From contig CAJNOJ010000072.1 of assembly GCA_905250025.1 (NCBI GenBank), positions 197,456-261,455 on the forward strand: a stretch of 64,000 nt of DNA, in the 5' to 3' direction. Made by a program: the position numbers and the translations under genes. The notes under the pieces are model-generated. The model had not been told where the DNA came from. It did no database searches and was given only the letters and a program-made list of their open reading frames with translations. This DNA comes from Adineta ricciae. Lineage: Eukaryota > Rotifera > Eurotatoria > Adinetida > Adinetidae. Positions 27,122-41,996 of this stretch are shown one piece after another; position 1 is the first letter of the stretch, and every line of letters starts with the position of its first letter.

Positions 27122-30100
27122 ATGAGTGAACCAACGAAAAAAAGTCCGAGGAAACCATCTTTAAATAAATTACATGACTTAGTTCAATCAAATTGCGAAA
27201 GTAATAGGAAAAATCATCGACTTCAAGTACAAAAACAAGTTCGGAAACCGGACAATGCACCAGCTGCACAACCATTGCTTGAGTGTATACAACCTGGACC
27301 GTTGTTAATCTCGAAACCTTATGAAAAGTCTGCGTTACAACGTCGACAAAAGAATAAACCTTTCAATCCCGATCAATTAGGTATTGATGATTTAGATATC
27401 GTTCGTAAAATCTTATCGAAACGCGGTTTTTGTTTTCATAGAACGAAGTAATAATGATCAAGTGAACAAATCAGAAATTTCACCTGGAAGAGTAAGATCA
27501 AGACCTATCTTTTCATAAGATTTTTCTCGATTTAATAGAGAGAATCTGGTCGATCAACAATTGACATTGTTGAACCAGTCGATGAACATTTGTCAGCATT
27601 AAAAGCTGGATTTAACAAAATTCTGTCCGATCGTTGTCTAACTGACTCAAGTCTTCAGCAACGAGAGATTGTTTTCACAAAATTACGTCAACTAATTACT
27701 AAAAAGATAGCAGGTAAATTCCAAGTTTGAATATTTCTTCACTCTCATAGATAATCAGAGAAATTCATATTACCTAATGGAACATTTCCATTTCCTTTGG
27801 TATATTTATAAGTCGCCATACTGTTTTTAAGTTAATTAAATATTTTTCAAGACATTTTCTCCATATCAGTTTTCTCTATCAGTTCAGTTTGCAACATGAG
27901 ATAAAAAAATCATTTATGAAACATAATTTGTTCTGTTCTGCCTTTTTCATTCAACTAGCGGGACGAACGATATGATAAAAGACACCAATACAGAACGAAC
28001 AAACTTCTATATCACACACATACACACACATATGACGGTAGAAAAATGAGAAAAAAATCATCTATAGAAGAAACATGATCATATCTTTCATAGTAACCTT
28101 ATTTTTTTTTGTAATATTAAATCAACTAATTTAACCGAAATTGATCAGTAAATCAATTCTAAATATAGATGCTCAAGTCAATCTATATGGCTCAATTTAT
28201 TTCGAGTGTTGCTTGGAAAAACCATGTGTGATGGATATTGATGTCCAATTCAAACAAATACATCAATATGATGCCCTAAAAGAGTTACTTGATATCATTC
28301 AACAAAGTGGTAGGATGACTAAAATCAATTGGAGTTTATCACCGAGTTCTATGTGCCTTGTCTTTTAGATCTATGTAAAGAAGCTCGAATTGATACCGAG
28401 CATAAACCATCATGTATTCATCTGATCACCAATGAGCCAAACGTGCGTGTAAAGCTAACGTCAGGTTATGTACGTGGAATTCATTTATCGAAATTAATTC
28501 GAATCTACACAAAATTCGATCCACGTGTAATTAAATTACTCCGATTATTTCGAATACTAGCAAAAGTTTGTTTTTGCGTTTCTCTTTTCGAAATTCTCAA
28601 TGAAATCTTCGTTGTTAGACGTGCGATACCGACAAACCTGATATTGGAATGCTCCATCCAGTTGTTTTTCATATCATGACGATTCATTTCTTACAACAAC
28701 TCGATGCGCCTGTTCTTCCGTGTTTACACGAATACGTAGGAAAAAACCTTGTTTCGTTCAGAAAGATTTCACGCCGGAATTCTGTTTAGGTGTATGGAAT
28801 TGATCATGTTCCTATATCGTTGAATGACAATCAATATCCGGAATTTTTTCGACTTTGTACAAAATATGCTAAAGAATGGAAATCAGCAAATACCACTAGT
28901 GTGGAAATGCTCTTCCTTCAGTTGCTTTCGTATTACGTGAAAACTTTCAACACAAAACAATTCGCTGTTTCTATCCAAACTCGAATGCCGGTGATGAAAA
29001 TTGATAAAAATTGGCACAGTAAAAAACTACTTGTTGAAGGTAGATTAAATACGTGACAAGTCGATCTTCTATTGAGTAAATTCGATTTTTCTCGTAGATC
29101 CGACTGATATTAGACGAAGTTTATGTCAAACCATGCAATCCATGCGTTCAATTGATTACTTTCGCGACACTCTACATGCTGCACTGAACTATTTTGGACG
29201 AAAGCAGAAGAAACCGAAAAAATCCGCAGTTAATAAAAACACAAGTGAAAACAACGACGAAGATTCAATCGAAATTGTCGAAGACGCTGCACCAGTGAAA
29301 GAACCGTCAAAATCGCTACATAATTCTTACAGGTTATTTTACAAATATCTACCAACGCCCGTTGCACGTGACCCCATAATTCGACAAAATCGCGTGCGAG
29401 AATATTATAAGCAATCATTTTCTTGTAAACAGAAGGAGATTCCTAAACCAATTGTTCAGTTAGATTCTGCTAAGGAGAAATTCAATGATTTAAATGGAAA
29501 TGATCTCGTTGAAGTTTTGCAACATGATATAGAGCAAAATTTTGAAACCATGGACGAAAATGATGATGAACAGAATCGGAATCCATTTGATACATTACAA
29601 AATGGCGAATCGCACGATGAAGAGGATGAAAACGAATTAGAGGAGAATTTTCACGAGATGGCCATTGAATCCAAGGACAAAGAAACGTTTGTTGATATGA
29701 ATACTTCCATTTACGTATTAAACTGCGTCTCTTTTATTTCCAGCCAGGAAGCATCTTCAGTTGCCAACGAACAACAACCAACAATTGAAAATCAACCTTC
29801 CGCAGCGATAATCGACGAAAGTAAACAGCAAGGTAGATATCATCACTCAGTTGTTTTTCAAAGAGGGCTTCTATTTATATCTGATATAAGTGTGCGAATA
29901 ATACTATAATAGTCATCATCGACTACATAATACTTTCCTCTTAAGATGAAGCCACCAGTTTACAAGTGAGTGAATCATCAGTGGCTCCAGAAAGAAACAG
30001 TACAGCACCAATTGATATTAAACCAACTGAAACAACTACAGATACAACTAATGATTCGATTGTTTCACCATTTACGTCGCCGGTTAAGCTCGAAAAACTA

Positions 30101-32483
30101 GTCAGTAATGAACCATTAGGTACAACAGCAGATAATTCTTCCGAATACTTCTATGATTTTCAAGCCGAGAATTTTCACGCTGAACAAGTTAGCTATCTGC
30201 GTTATTTGTGAATGACAGTGTGTATAGTCTTGTCTAGGGCGCACCATATGTATGTACAACATGCAATGCCGTTGGTCACTTAAAAACTGAATGTCCGGAA
30301 TTGGTACTACCGAACATAACTGCTCTGCCGGAAATCGATGAAAAATGGATCAATATTCTTTCACTCCTTAGTAAACAAATTACAGGTATTTGTTTAGCAA
30401 AACGATAACGGTTGTGCATAGAAAAGAAGTTTGCATTTAGATCGAAGTAAGCCAACGAAGAAGAGCATTGAGAATCGTCGAGAAATTCTTCAACAGTTAG
30501 AAAGCCAATTCAAAAAGGATTACCCAGATTGCAGTCTCCATGCATTCGGTTCATTTTACAACGGATTTGGCTTTGTACACAGTGATTTAGATGTTTGTCT
30601 TGTTTTCAAAGATGAACGCGAAAACAATGTATGTTGAGTTCTGTATAGATTTGTTTCAATACTTGCCCTCGTATTTTCATTAGCAAGAAGAAGTACTTCG
30701 AATAATGCAAAAAATCCTGCGAGCTATGAGGTTATCGAATGCTTACGAAAATATTCAACCAGTTCTACATGCTAAAGTGCCGATTATTCGATCAAGACAT
30801 CGACAATTACGTATCGAAATCGATATTAGTCTTCATAACATGCTCGTATGTACGAACAGCCATTCCTTCTCGAATTTGCTGTCAAAATTCAATCGTTTTA
30901 GGCTATTGAAAATACTCGATTGCTGAAAACGTATGCAGATATTGATCCACGAGTGTCGGAACTAGGTTATATGATCAAACATTTAGCTAAAGTAGGATGG
31001 CCATTTTCGTAACTGACATATACTTGAAATATCATAGTAAACAGTATCTTCTACTAAGATAAGCTTAAGCATACGCGAAACCTTGACACGCCCATTACTC
31101 GAAATGACATTTGACTAATCAAAATACTATCATTTTTTCAAAATAATTATTAAGTTGAGCTTCCTTCGAGAGACAAATGAAACAGGTGCTTATCATGATT
31201 TTCTCGGCAGCAATGTTTCCTTCTTCAATCACGTGAGGGATGTAAAATTATGAACTGTTTTTTATATCTAGTTCTGTGATATTGGAGATGCGAGTCGAGG
31301 CACTTTATCAAGTTATGCATATATTATTATGCTTATACATTTCTTACAACAAACTCGTCCAGCGGTTTTACCAGTGCTTCAAAAGGTTCGATTTTGTTGA
31401 TGATCTGCAATTTTGTTCTATAACCAATGTCATATCTAGCTATCGGATGATCCAAATAAACCGAACGGTATTTACAAAAAATGTGCCGAATGGAATGTGT
31501 ACTTCTATGAAGATTTGACGAAAATTGTACGTAGAAAACGAGCGGTGATTAGTATTAGTTCTGACGTTGTCTTCATCTTTTAGAAAAATCTTTGGAAAAA
31601 TGAAAATACGTTAACTACCGGTGCACTATGGATTGAATTCTTGCGTTATTACACGGAACAGTTTAATTACGAAGAACATGTAGTTACCATTCGACAATTG
31701 GAACCTTTATTTAAACATGAAAAAGGATGGTTTAGACAAACAATCGCTATTGAAGATCCATTTGAACTGTCACATAATCTCGCTGGTGGTTTGTCTCCAC
31801 GAAGTAATCTCACTCATAGGTTTCTCGTCGTTTTTGTCATCGTGAATCTTTAGATTGGATATTGATCCGTCGAGTATTTATTCGAGCTCGTCAGCAATTC
31901 GGTGTTCAACCAAAAGAAATGGACCTATCGAAACCAAACATGACACTCATTGAAGTAAATTCATCAAAAATTCTTTATAAAATATTTTTTCTTGAAATGT
32001 AAACAGGAGACTTTATTTAACATCGACGAATTATGCCCAACCAACGCTCCGAAACGCTGTGAATGGTGTAAAGGTCCGTATCATATTCGAAAGCGTTGTC
32101 CAACACTGGCTTCATTAGCTCATGAAAAAGAAAGGAAGAAACGTTTGGATAATCATTCGGAACAACAAAAAACACCATTTATAGGAAACAACTTCAATTC
32201 GTCGCCAAATACGAATTATCGTCAATTGTCAAATTACACAAATGGACATCAGCGTAATAACCAGCCGAAGTCAGCACCGACTAATCAACGACCATTTCGA
32301 TATCCACATCCCCCAGAACTTCCGAATGAATATCCTCGAATGAACAATACTCCGCGTTGGCAACAACCACAGAACTATAAAACAGCAATGACATGTTTCA
32401 AGTGTGGAGAAATTGGTCATATGAGAAAAGAGTGTCCACAACAATCGACCGCTAAATCTGTTCATTCACAGAAGTCTAGTTAA
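27122..32483 (+). CDS. Terminal uridylyltransferase TUT4/TUT7 type
   Basis: Cytoplasmic enzyme that adds U tails to mRNA and to pre-let-7-type RNAs. About 1,400 residues in many exons; the first seven (27122-27447, 27541-27713, 28169-28309, 28369-28565, 28619-28735, 28790-29039, 29098 onward) close in frame. Domain order matches TUT4/7. First comes an N-terminal nucleotidyltransferase (NLYGSIYFE, then MDIDVQF), whose third catalytic acid is missing ([10 protein letters not shown]). Then an acidic linker, a CCHC knuckle ([14 protein letters not shown], ~30270), and the active transferase: [17 protein letters not shown] and LRIEIDISL supply all three acids. Two more knuckles follow ([14 protein letters not shown] and [14 protein letters not shown]). 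The C-tail is Asn/Gln/Pro-rich. A 455-bp intron (27714-28168) is far longer than its neighbours. MED15 follows at 328 bp. Confidence 0.92.
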
Positions 32484-32811
32484 CTCTTTCTCACATTTGG
32501 TTGTTTTCTCTTTGTTCTGTATATAAAATTTGCGATATTTGATTTTGTCTCTCCCTCTCTCGCTTTCTTTCTTCTTTCTTTCCGACTTTTTTGCCGTGAT
32601 GTGTTCTTTTTCTTGCTCTTTTTTCTTTCTTCTTTATTCTTTATTCTTGATTTGTGTTGTTCTCTTATCATCCTATGAAGCTAAGTATATGTTCTCGTTA
32701 TTTTTCAACTTCTCTTTTTTTCTTTGAGAGGCCGTTTCAAAAATTGCCTATTTCATGCATGATTATTCCAGTTTTTGATCGACTTCAACATGGTTTTTCT
32801 TCGCTTCAGAT
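32484..32811. other. Pyrimidine-rich spacer
   Basis: A CT-rich stretch (about 32540-32645) separates TUT from MED15 on the same strand. No gene supported. Confidence 0.5.
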
Positions 32812-36177
<3,366 letters not shown>

Positions 36178-36888
36178 AAAAGATAAAAATCAAGGATCAA
36201 CATACGTCTATGGTTGGTACTAATTATAAGTACATACTAAAGAACATTGAAAGCACAACTGTGAGAATATTTCATTGTTATATTTTGTTGCTTCCTGTTA
36301 ACCTTGATTTGTTGGGTTTCTTGATTAAATCTATCTGTCGTTCGCTTTTTATCGTTTCATCCGTCAAGTTTACAGTGATGCTTCTTTTTTGCCAAGGATG
36401 GACACAAAGTTGTGATGTACCGTTGTTTTGTTTTCCTTTCGTTCCTTCTTCCTATATGTTTGTCTTTCATAGAATACTCGATGAAAAGTGAATTTCTATA
36501 CTTCAACTTCTTGTGACGTTCTTCTTCTTATTTTTTTTTGTTCTCGAAAGAATCTCTTAAGTTATATAACATATATCTGTATGTAAACATACTGCCATTG
36601 AATTTTGTATCTAGACTTTCTCATTTGTTGCGATGCTAGTGTTTGTGAATTTGTTTTTCCTTCCTTTTATTATATACAGAAAATAAGCATGCGAAAAGAA
36701 AAATGAGAAAGTTAGAAATAAACGAGAAAAGAAAACGAAGAAAAAAAAAGAACGTCAGGCAATGATTTCTAATGCAAGTTTAGCTTTGTCTAACTAAGAA
36801 ACGGAATGTTGTAGAATAAGCAAAAAAGACATATGATTGACCTAAACACATGTATGCTTTGTTATTCTTCTTCTTTGTTCTAGAAAAT
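36178..36888. other. Intergenic between convergent genes
   Basis: 3' UTRs of MED15 and the MIT-domain gene; a purine-rich tract at about 36676-36755. An open frame at 36126-36491 overlaps the MED15 terminus and has no protein-like character. Confidence 0.5.
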
Positions 36889-37488
36889 CTAAGATAAATG
36901 AAGTGAACTTAATTCGTCGGTAGGTGGATTTGTTGTTTGTTCGTTGGTTATGGCCGGTGGCGGTATCGATGCTGGAATTGGTTCAAGCATTGTTTTAAGT
37001 AAATCAATACGATCCATAATTGCTGTACATTTTTCACGTAGATAAACACGTGATTGATCTGTACCTTCAGTAAACATCAATTCTTCCAGAAGAAGATCAA
37101 CACAAATACGATAGAGATGTAATGCAGCCGGATAGTTCTTTTGTTCGTCATATGTTTGTGCTAGAAACAGTTTGTGTCAATGAGTATTGTTAAAATGCAA
37201 GGTTTAGCTTTTACCTTCAGTTAACATCTGATGTGCAGCAGTAATTCGAATAAATTCATCATCGTTTTCTTCATCTTGTTGTTGTTCGTCTTCATTTTGT
37301 GCTATTGATAATTGATTATCCTGAGATTCTTTTGCAATAACACCGTTATGTTGATCATTATCTGTTGTTTGGACGGTTTGATTTTCACCAGTAGGATTAG
37401 CCAAAGAGACGTTGGGTGACATAGATGATTTTGTATTTGATTCACTTGTCACCGTATCTATCGAGCTTTCATTATCATTGCTAATCAT
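36889..37488 (-). CDS. Small MIT-domain protein
   Basis: Two exons, 37488-37215 and 37160-36889, total 546 nt, 181 residues. The N-terminal half is acidic, Ser/Thr/Gln-rich and probably disordered (NEDEQQQDEENDDEF). The C-terminal half is a MIT (microtubule-interacting and trafficking) three-helix domain crossing the splice junction: AHQMLTE then AQTYDEQKNYPAALHLYRIC, ending VYLREKCTAIMDRIDLLKTM. The pattern is as in VPS4, spartin or MITD1. MIT domains bind ESCRT-III tails, so a role in endosomal sorting or membrane scission is likely. There is no AAA ATPase, kinase or other partner domain, so the exact ortholog is unclear. Start taken at MISNDNESS; open sequence upstream to 37656 is not conserved-looking. 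Confidence 0.8.
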
Positions 37489-37915
37489 TATCGATTGTTG
37501 ATGGAGGAGAAATTCATCAAGAAATATAATCAAGAAGATGAAAGAAAGAACGAAAAATCTAGAATAAAGTTCATCATCTACATATATGTCATATCGGGAC
37601 GTTTGTTCAGCTTTCTTTTTTCTTCTTACTCTCCTTCTCACTCTTGCTCTTTTCATATACGTACATAATTATATATTCACAAAAATAGACTTGTTGTACA
37701 CTTTCTTCTTCTCCCTGTCTGTCTGTCCGCTTGTCTTAGTAATCGATTTATTTATCGAATGACTGTATAACAGTACCAGACAAGCTCTTCGTCGAAGAGA
37801 AGGAAAGGGAAGAAAAGCAAACAAAAAAAATCTTGCTCTTATACATATTTTTTCTCTTTTTCTCTGTTCTTTTCTTCAGATATTAATCAATTACCGTAAA
37901 TAAATATCAAACAAG
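37489..37915. promoter_or_regulatory. Bidirectional region, MIT gene / EIPR1
   Basis: About 430 bp between divergent starts with pyrimidine-rich tracts near 37700-37730. No specific element identified. Confidence 0.45.
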
Positions 37916-39650
37916 ATGGTTGATGATGATGAAGCACCATTAATCTACGGTGTTGAGTTTCAGGTACTGTGAAGTCGTTATGCCGAACATATTTTCATCG
38001 GTTTCGATCTTTAGGCAAGAGCACTATGTGCAGTCAGCGGTGTTCCAGACGATGACACAGTACGTTTTCTAGTCGGTACTCAGTCAATTAAATTCGAAAA
38101 TCAGGTAGAAAAAAGAGAGATGTTTGTTGACAGATGGTTCGATTGACGCTTTATGTTCAGATTCATTTCCTTGAATATGAAGAAGAAGCTGGCCTTTTAA
38201 ATAAATCTATCTATTCGCATCGAGCAGGAGAGATTTGGCGCATGGCATCATCACCTACCGACCATCGTCGTTTCGCCACAATCTATCAAAATAGTAAGAC
38301 AAAAGATTTTTATCTAAAAATAGAAAGAAAATATCTATTGTAGTTCAAGATTCCAATATTGTCAGTAAATGTACAGTATGGCAAATTCCATTTGATTCCA
38401 ATACAGAAGAAGGCAATTCGCCTACGATCGATGCATCAACAAATCAGCTTCATCAACCATTACGTAAACGTTTCGATTTAAATGTTCCGAATACAAATAT
38501 CATCGAGTAAGGACAAAGAGAAGGATCGTATTCCAACGTTTCGCTATACGAAATCTAGTGTCGAATGGGAAACTAATGGTGAACGTATTGCAAGTATCAG
38601 TGAAACGAATATCTATATATGGAATGTTGAACAACCTGATACACCTTCGATTTCTTCCACTGGCGCAATTGATTCAAAGAGTAGTGCAATTCATAAACTA
38701 TCGTGTTGTCGATGGAATCCACATATGAGTACGAATCAACTAGCTACAACTCTCGGACCTCATATACGTGGTTGGGATCTACGATCGATGAAGTAAATAT
38801 ATCAAAACTGATATTCTTGTCTCATCGAAGATTGTACTTCGCTCTCTTGCTTTTCTAGACCTTCATTTTCGATTGATAATGCTCATCCACCGTGTGTTCG
38901 AGATATCGACTATAACCCAAATCGACAATACCATCTAATGACATGCGGTGATGATTGTCGAGTGAAATTTTGGGATGTGAGAAAAACAAATGAATGTTTA
39001 AAAATCTTAACTGATCACTCACACTGGTTAGTTTCTCCTTTCTCAAAGAATAGATTTAGTACAATAGCTAAACAACAAAACTGTCTGTGATCGAATCTAA
39101 ATGAAGGAACAGATGATGATTTTTATGTACAGATCAAAATATGATTGATTATGTTAAATATCTTATGCTACCTTGTCTGATGTTCTCATCATCATTTAGA
39201 ATCGATCAACGAAGGAAAAAATCTGAAAAATTGAAAATTCTTCTAATCAAATGGTTTTTTTCTAGGGTATGGTCCGCTCGATACAATCGTTTTCACGATC
39301 AACTTATAGTCACGTCGAGTAGTGACACTCGTGTTATTCTATTCAATATTGCTAGTCTCTCCTCTGAACCGTATGGAAGTTTAAACACATCGGAAGATGT
39401 CAAGTAACTAGTCTCTGACCTGTTCTCTAAAACTCCTGCGCTTTTTTCTTTCAGAGAAGAAACGGAAGAACTCGTCAATGAAGATCGTCTTATTTGTGTC
39501 TTCGATGAGCATGAAGAATCAGTTTACTCAGCTCAATGGGCATCGAACGACCCGTGGTTGTTAGCGTCTCTTAGTTACGATGGTCGTCTTATTCTTAATC
39601 GTGTTCCGAAAAATGAAAAATTCCAAATTCTTCTGCGTTGTCCTACGTGA
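37916..39650 (+). CDS. EIPR1: EARP-interacting protein EIPR1 (TSSC1), WD40
   Basis: WD40 propeller protein that binds the EARP and GARP tethering complexes and acts in endosomal recycling and dense-core vesicle biogenesis. The N-terminus [19 protein letters not shown] followed by [20 protein letters not shown] is diagnostic of this family. Further on are [68 protein letters not shown] and the end [20 protein letters not shown]. First exons are 37916-37963, 38015-38104 and 38161 onward; several introns of 50-60 bp follow and a longer one (~240 bp) before 39266. The acidic loop before EEHEDSV is present. Stop is TGA at 39648-39650. The gene is divergent from the MIT-domain gene and convergent with PEX3. 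Confidence 0.92.
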
Positions 39651-40192
39651 ATAAAAAATCAAATGAAACAAGAAGAATACGTTGCTGTTTTCTAATAGAC
39701 AAACGCATTTTATTTTAAGAAAAAAGAAAAGAGTATCTCTGAAGTTAAAAGTCATTGTGGTGACATCAAGGATTGTAAAAATGATGAAAAATTCGCTTGT
39801 AAAGATGACGCTGATGGCGATGGCAAGAATGAAAATGCTGTACGACTTGCTGATTGTAATGATTCATTGGAAAATAAATCATAAGCATATTTCGTATATT
39901 CATGTAATTCCGGGCAGCAAGCAAGATTCTTCAAAAACAAAAACGATTTAAGTTGTGTTTACTCTGTTCAATCATCTGTTCTGTTTCTCAACTATTCGAT
40001 TAAAAACCTTTCAAAATCTGACCTGAAAATGTAGCATCAGTTGTTCGTGCTGACTGGATAATTTTGAATAGATATTATTACTCATCGGTACGATCTTGGC
40101 CAATGGTAGTTGCGAATCGACGATAATAGTTGAATTAGCTCTAAAGACAGATGCAAGATTCATCTAGTGTTTTATTATTCTCATCTCGCTAA
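39651..40192. other. Spacer between EIPR1 and PEX3 with an acidic open frame
   Basis: Contains a 62-codon open stretch (39699-39884) reading through a Cys/Asp/Lys-rich segment (CKNDEKFACKDDADGDGK), in the same frame as EIPR1 but beyond its stop and further stops. No clean splice path joins it to EIPR1. Otherwise 3' UTR material. Confidence 0.35.
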
Positions 40193-41687
40193 TTACGATT
40201 TATCGTCTGCGGAGGAATTTGTCATTGATGGTTTAACCATCTCTCGAGCGAATTCATCGTATATGTTTGAGAAACTTTGATCGATAATTTGGATTAAGAC
40301 ACGTTGAAACGTTTCACTAGAAGAATCAAACTAGAGAACTTTTGACAACTCATCGAAATATTCAATCAAACCTTTCAATCATTTCGATACATTCTATTTC
40401 GAATTGTTGTTGAACATTGAAAACTGACGGTGGTGAATGCGTACGTGTTGTAAATAACGAACTTGTCTAGAGAAAATATCCAGTTCATTCGATCTCATTA
40501 CATATTAAAAGCAGTCCGATTACTGTCGAAAGGATATTTGACATGGAATAAGCTGATGATGATGTTGTTGTTGCTGGTTGATTTGGCCGGGCTGGAAATG
40601 CATTTGAACGAACATATTTTAGTAACGGATAATGATTTGGAGTTGTTTGATAACGCTTTTTCTCGATTTGATGACGAACTTCACTGCAATACCACATAAT
40701 ATCATTGATATCAAGCATTTGAGACAACGGAATGCTATGAAAATCGAGATGAAAGGCAGTCGACGGAGAATATGTTGTTTACCGTGAAAGAATTGATTGT
40801 GTCGCTTTTCGAATATCATCAATTAAACAGTTCATGCCTGCTTCGGTCGTATAACGAATAACATCAAGACATGCCAATTGAATTTCTCGTGACAGTAAAG
40901 AATTTTGACTTTGTGTTGACTGAAGAGAAATTCTTGAATAAAACTTATGAATACTATAGAAAGTTTTACCTCAGCATGAGCTGATTTGCTTGTCGCAGAT
41001 ACACCTCCTGGTGCTGTTGTTGAAGAAGGTAATGACTGTTGAATTTGTGATTGAGAATAAAGTCGACCACTCAAAGCACTAACTACTAATTCAGTTAAAG
41101 CCAAAACAAAACTTGAACTATAAGCTAATGTGAACAGACGTGCAAAGCCTATTAACAACGAAAGCTCATTTGAGAAAGTTCAGTTTCTAATCTATTTACA
41201 TTCTGTTCGCAGTTGCTCCCATAATTCGCGTTTTTGTGTTGAACTAATCACAAAATCAATAAATAACAATCATTAGCATCAACGTATTAACCTTACTCAG
41301 TTATTGTTGGTAATTTAGCGAGAATACTTTCACATTGAAATGAACGATTTATATTGAGTACGACTTGTGCGAATATGTCAGTACCTAAACATCATAACAA
41401 GATACTTTCAATCGAAAAGATCAATGTCACTCACTTGTTCTTAAGCTTGTATCACGGTTATGCTCATAATATAACTGTTTCTTCCACTCGGATAGCATTT
41501 TATCTTGCTCATTGAGCATAGTTGATAGTTTTCTGTTAAGAAAACGTGCAGCTGCATATCCACCTGAATTCAACATTCGAGAAAAGCAACAAATTTTCAA
41601 ATTGAACTCACCTCCAGCAAGTAATGATATGATATAGAGTTTTCGACGATGTCGTTTAATAAATTCCCAAACCATAATGAAAAACAA
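40193..41687 (-). CDS. PEX3: Peroxisomal biogenesis factor 3
   Basis: Peroxisomal membrane protein that docks PEX19 and inserts other membrane proteins. The N-terminus MFFIMVWEFIKRHRRKLYII matches the family pattern W-x-F-x-K-R-H-R/K-K followed by a TM segment, the peroxisomal targeting region. Later exons read TDIFAQVVLNINRSFQCESI, WEQLRTEC, FARLFTLAYSSSFVLALTEL and ACLDVIRYTTEAGMNCLIDD. The C-terminus is TFQRVLIQIIDQSFSNIYDE and ends SSADDKS. Several introns of about 50 bp. Two Met codons (41687 and 41675) are possible starts; either keeps the targeting segment. The gene follows EDEM2 on the same strand by about 310 bp. Confidence 0.88.
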
Positions 41688-41996
41688 GCGAATAAATCTG
41701 AAAAAGAAAACAAAAACAACAATTTTCTTTATCTTTGCTTAGGATGATTACTATCTTCATTTTCTTTTCCTGAACATTTCCCGAACCCAAAACACAAAGA
41801 CAACATCGAAAAAAAACAATGAAAAGAAAATTCACGTCAGAATTTCACCATAAATAGAAAAACGCTGTTCGTATGCCAATGCCGAGCATGTCAATGTACT
41901 GAAATTTTTCTTTATTGCCCCATTTAATTCTTCATTTAACAGGGAGTCTCTCAACCATCTCATCTGTTCTTTGGTCTAAAATCATTTCAGATTATG
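41688..41996. other. Spacer PEX3 / EDEM2
   Basis: About 310 bp: PEX3 promoter side and EDEM2 3' UTR. No gene seen. Confidence 0.5.

Noticed and set aside
39682-39951. 89-codon Met/Lys-rich plus frame and 62-codon minus frame
   Set aside because: Frame-shifted and antisense images of the acidic GATGAT-rich segment; composition typical of shadows.
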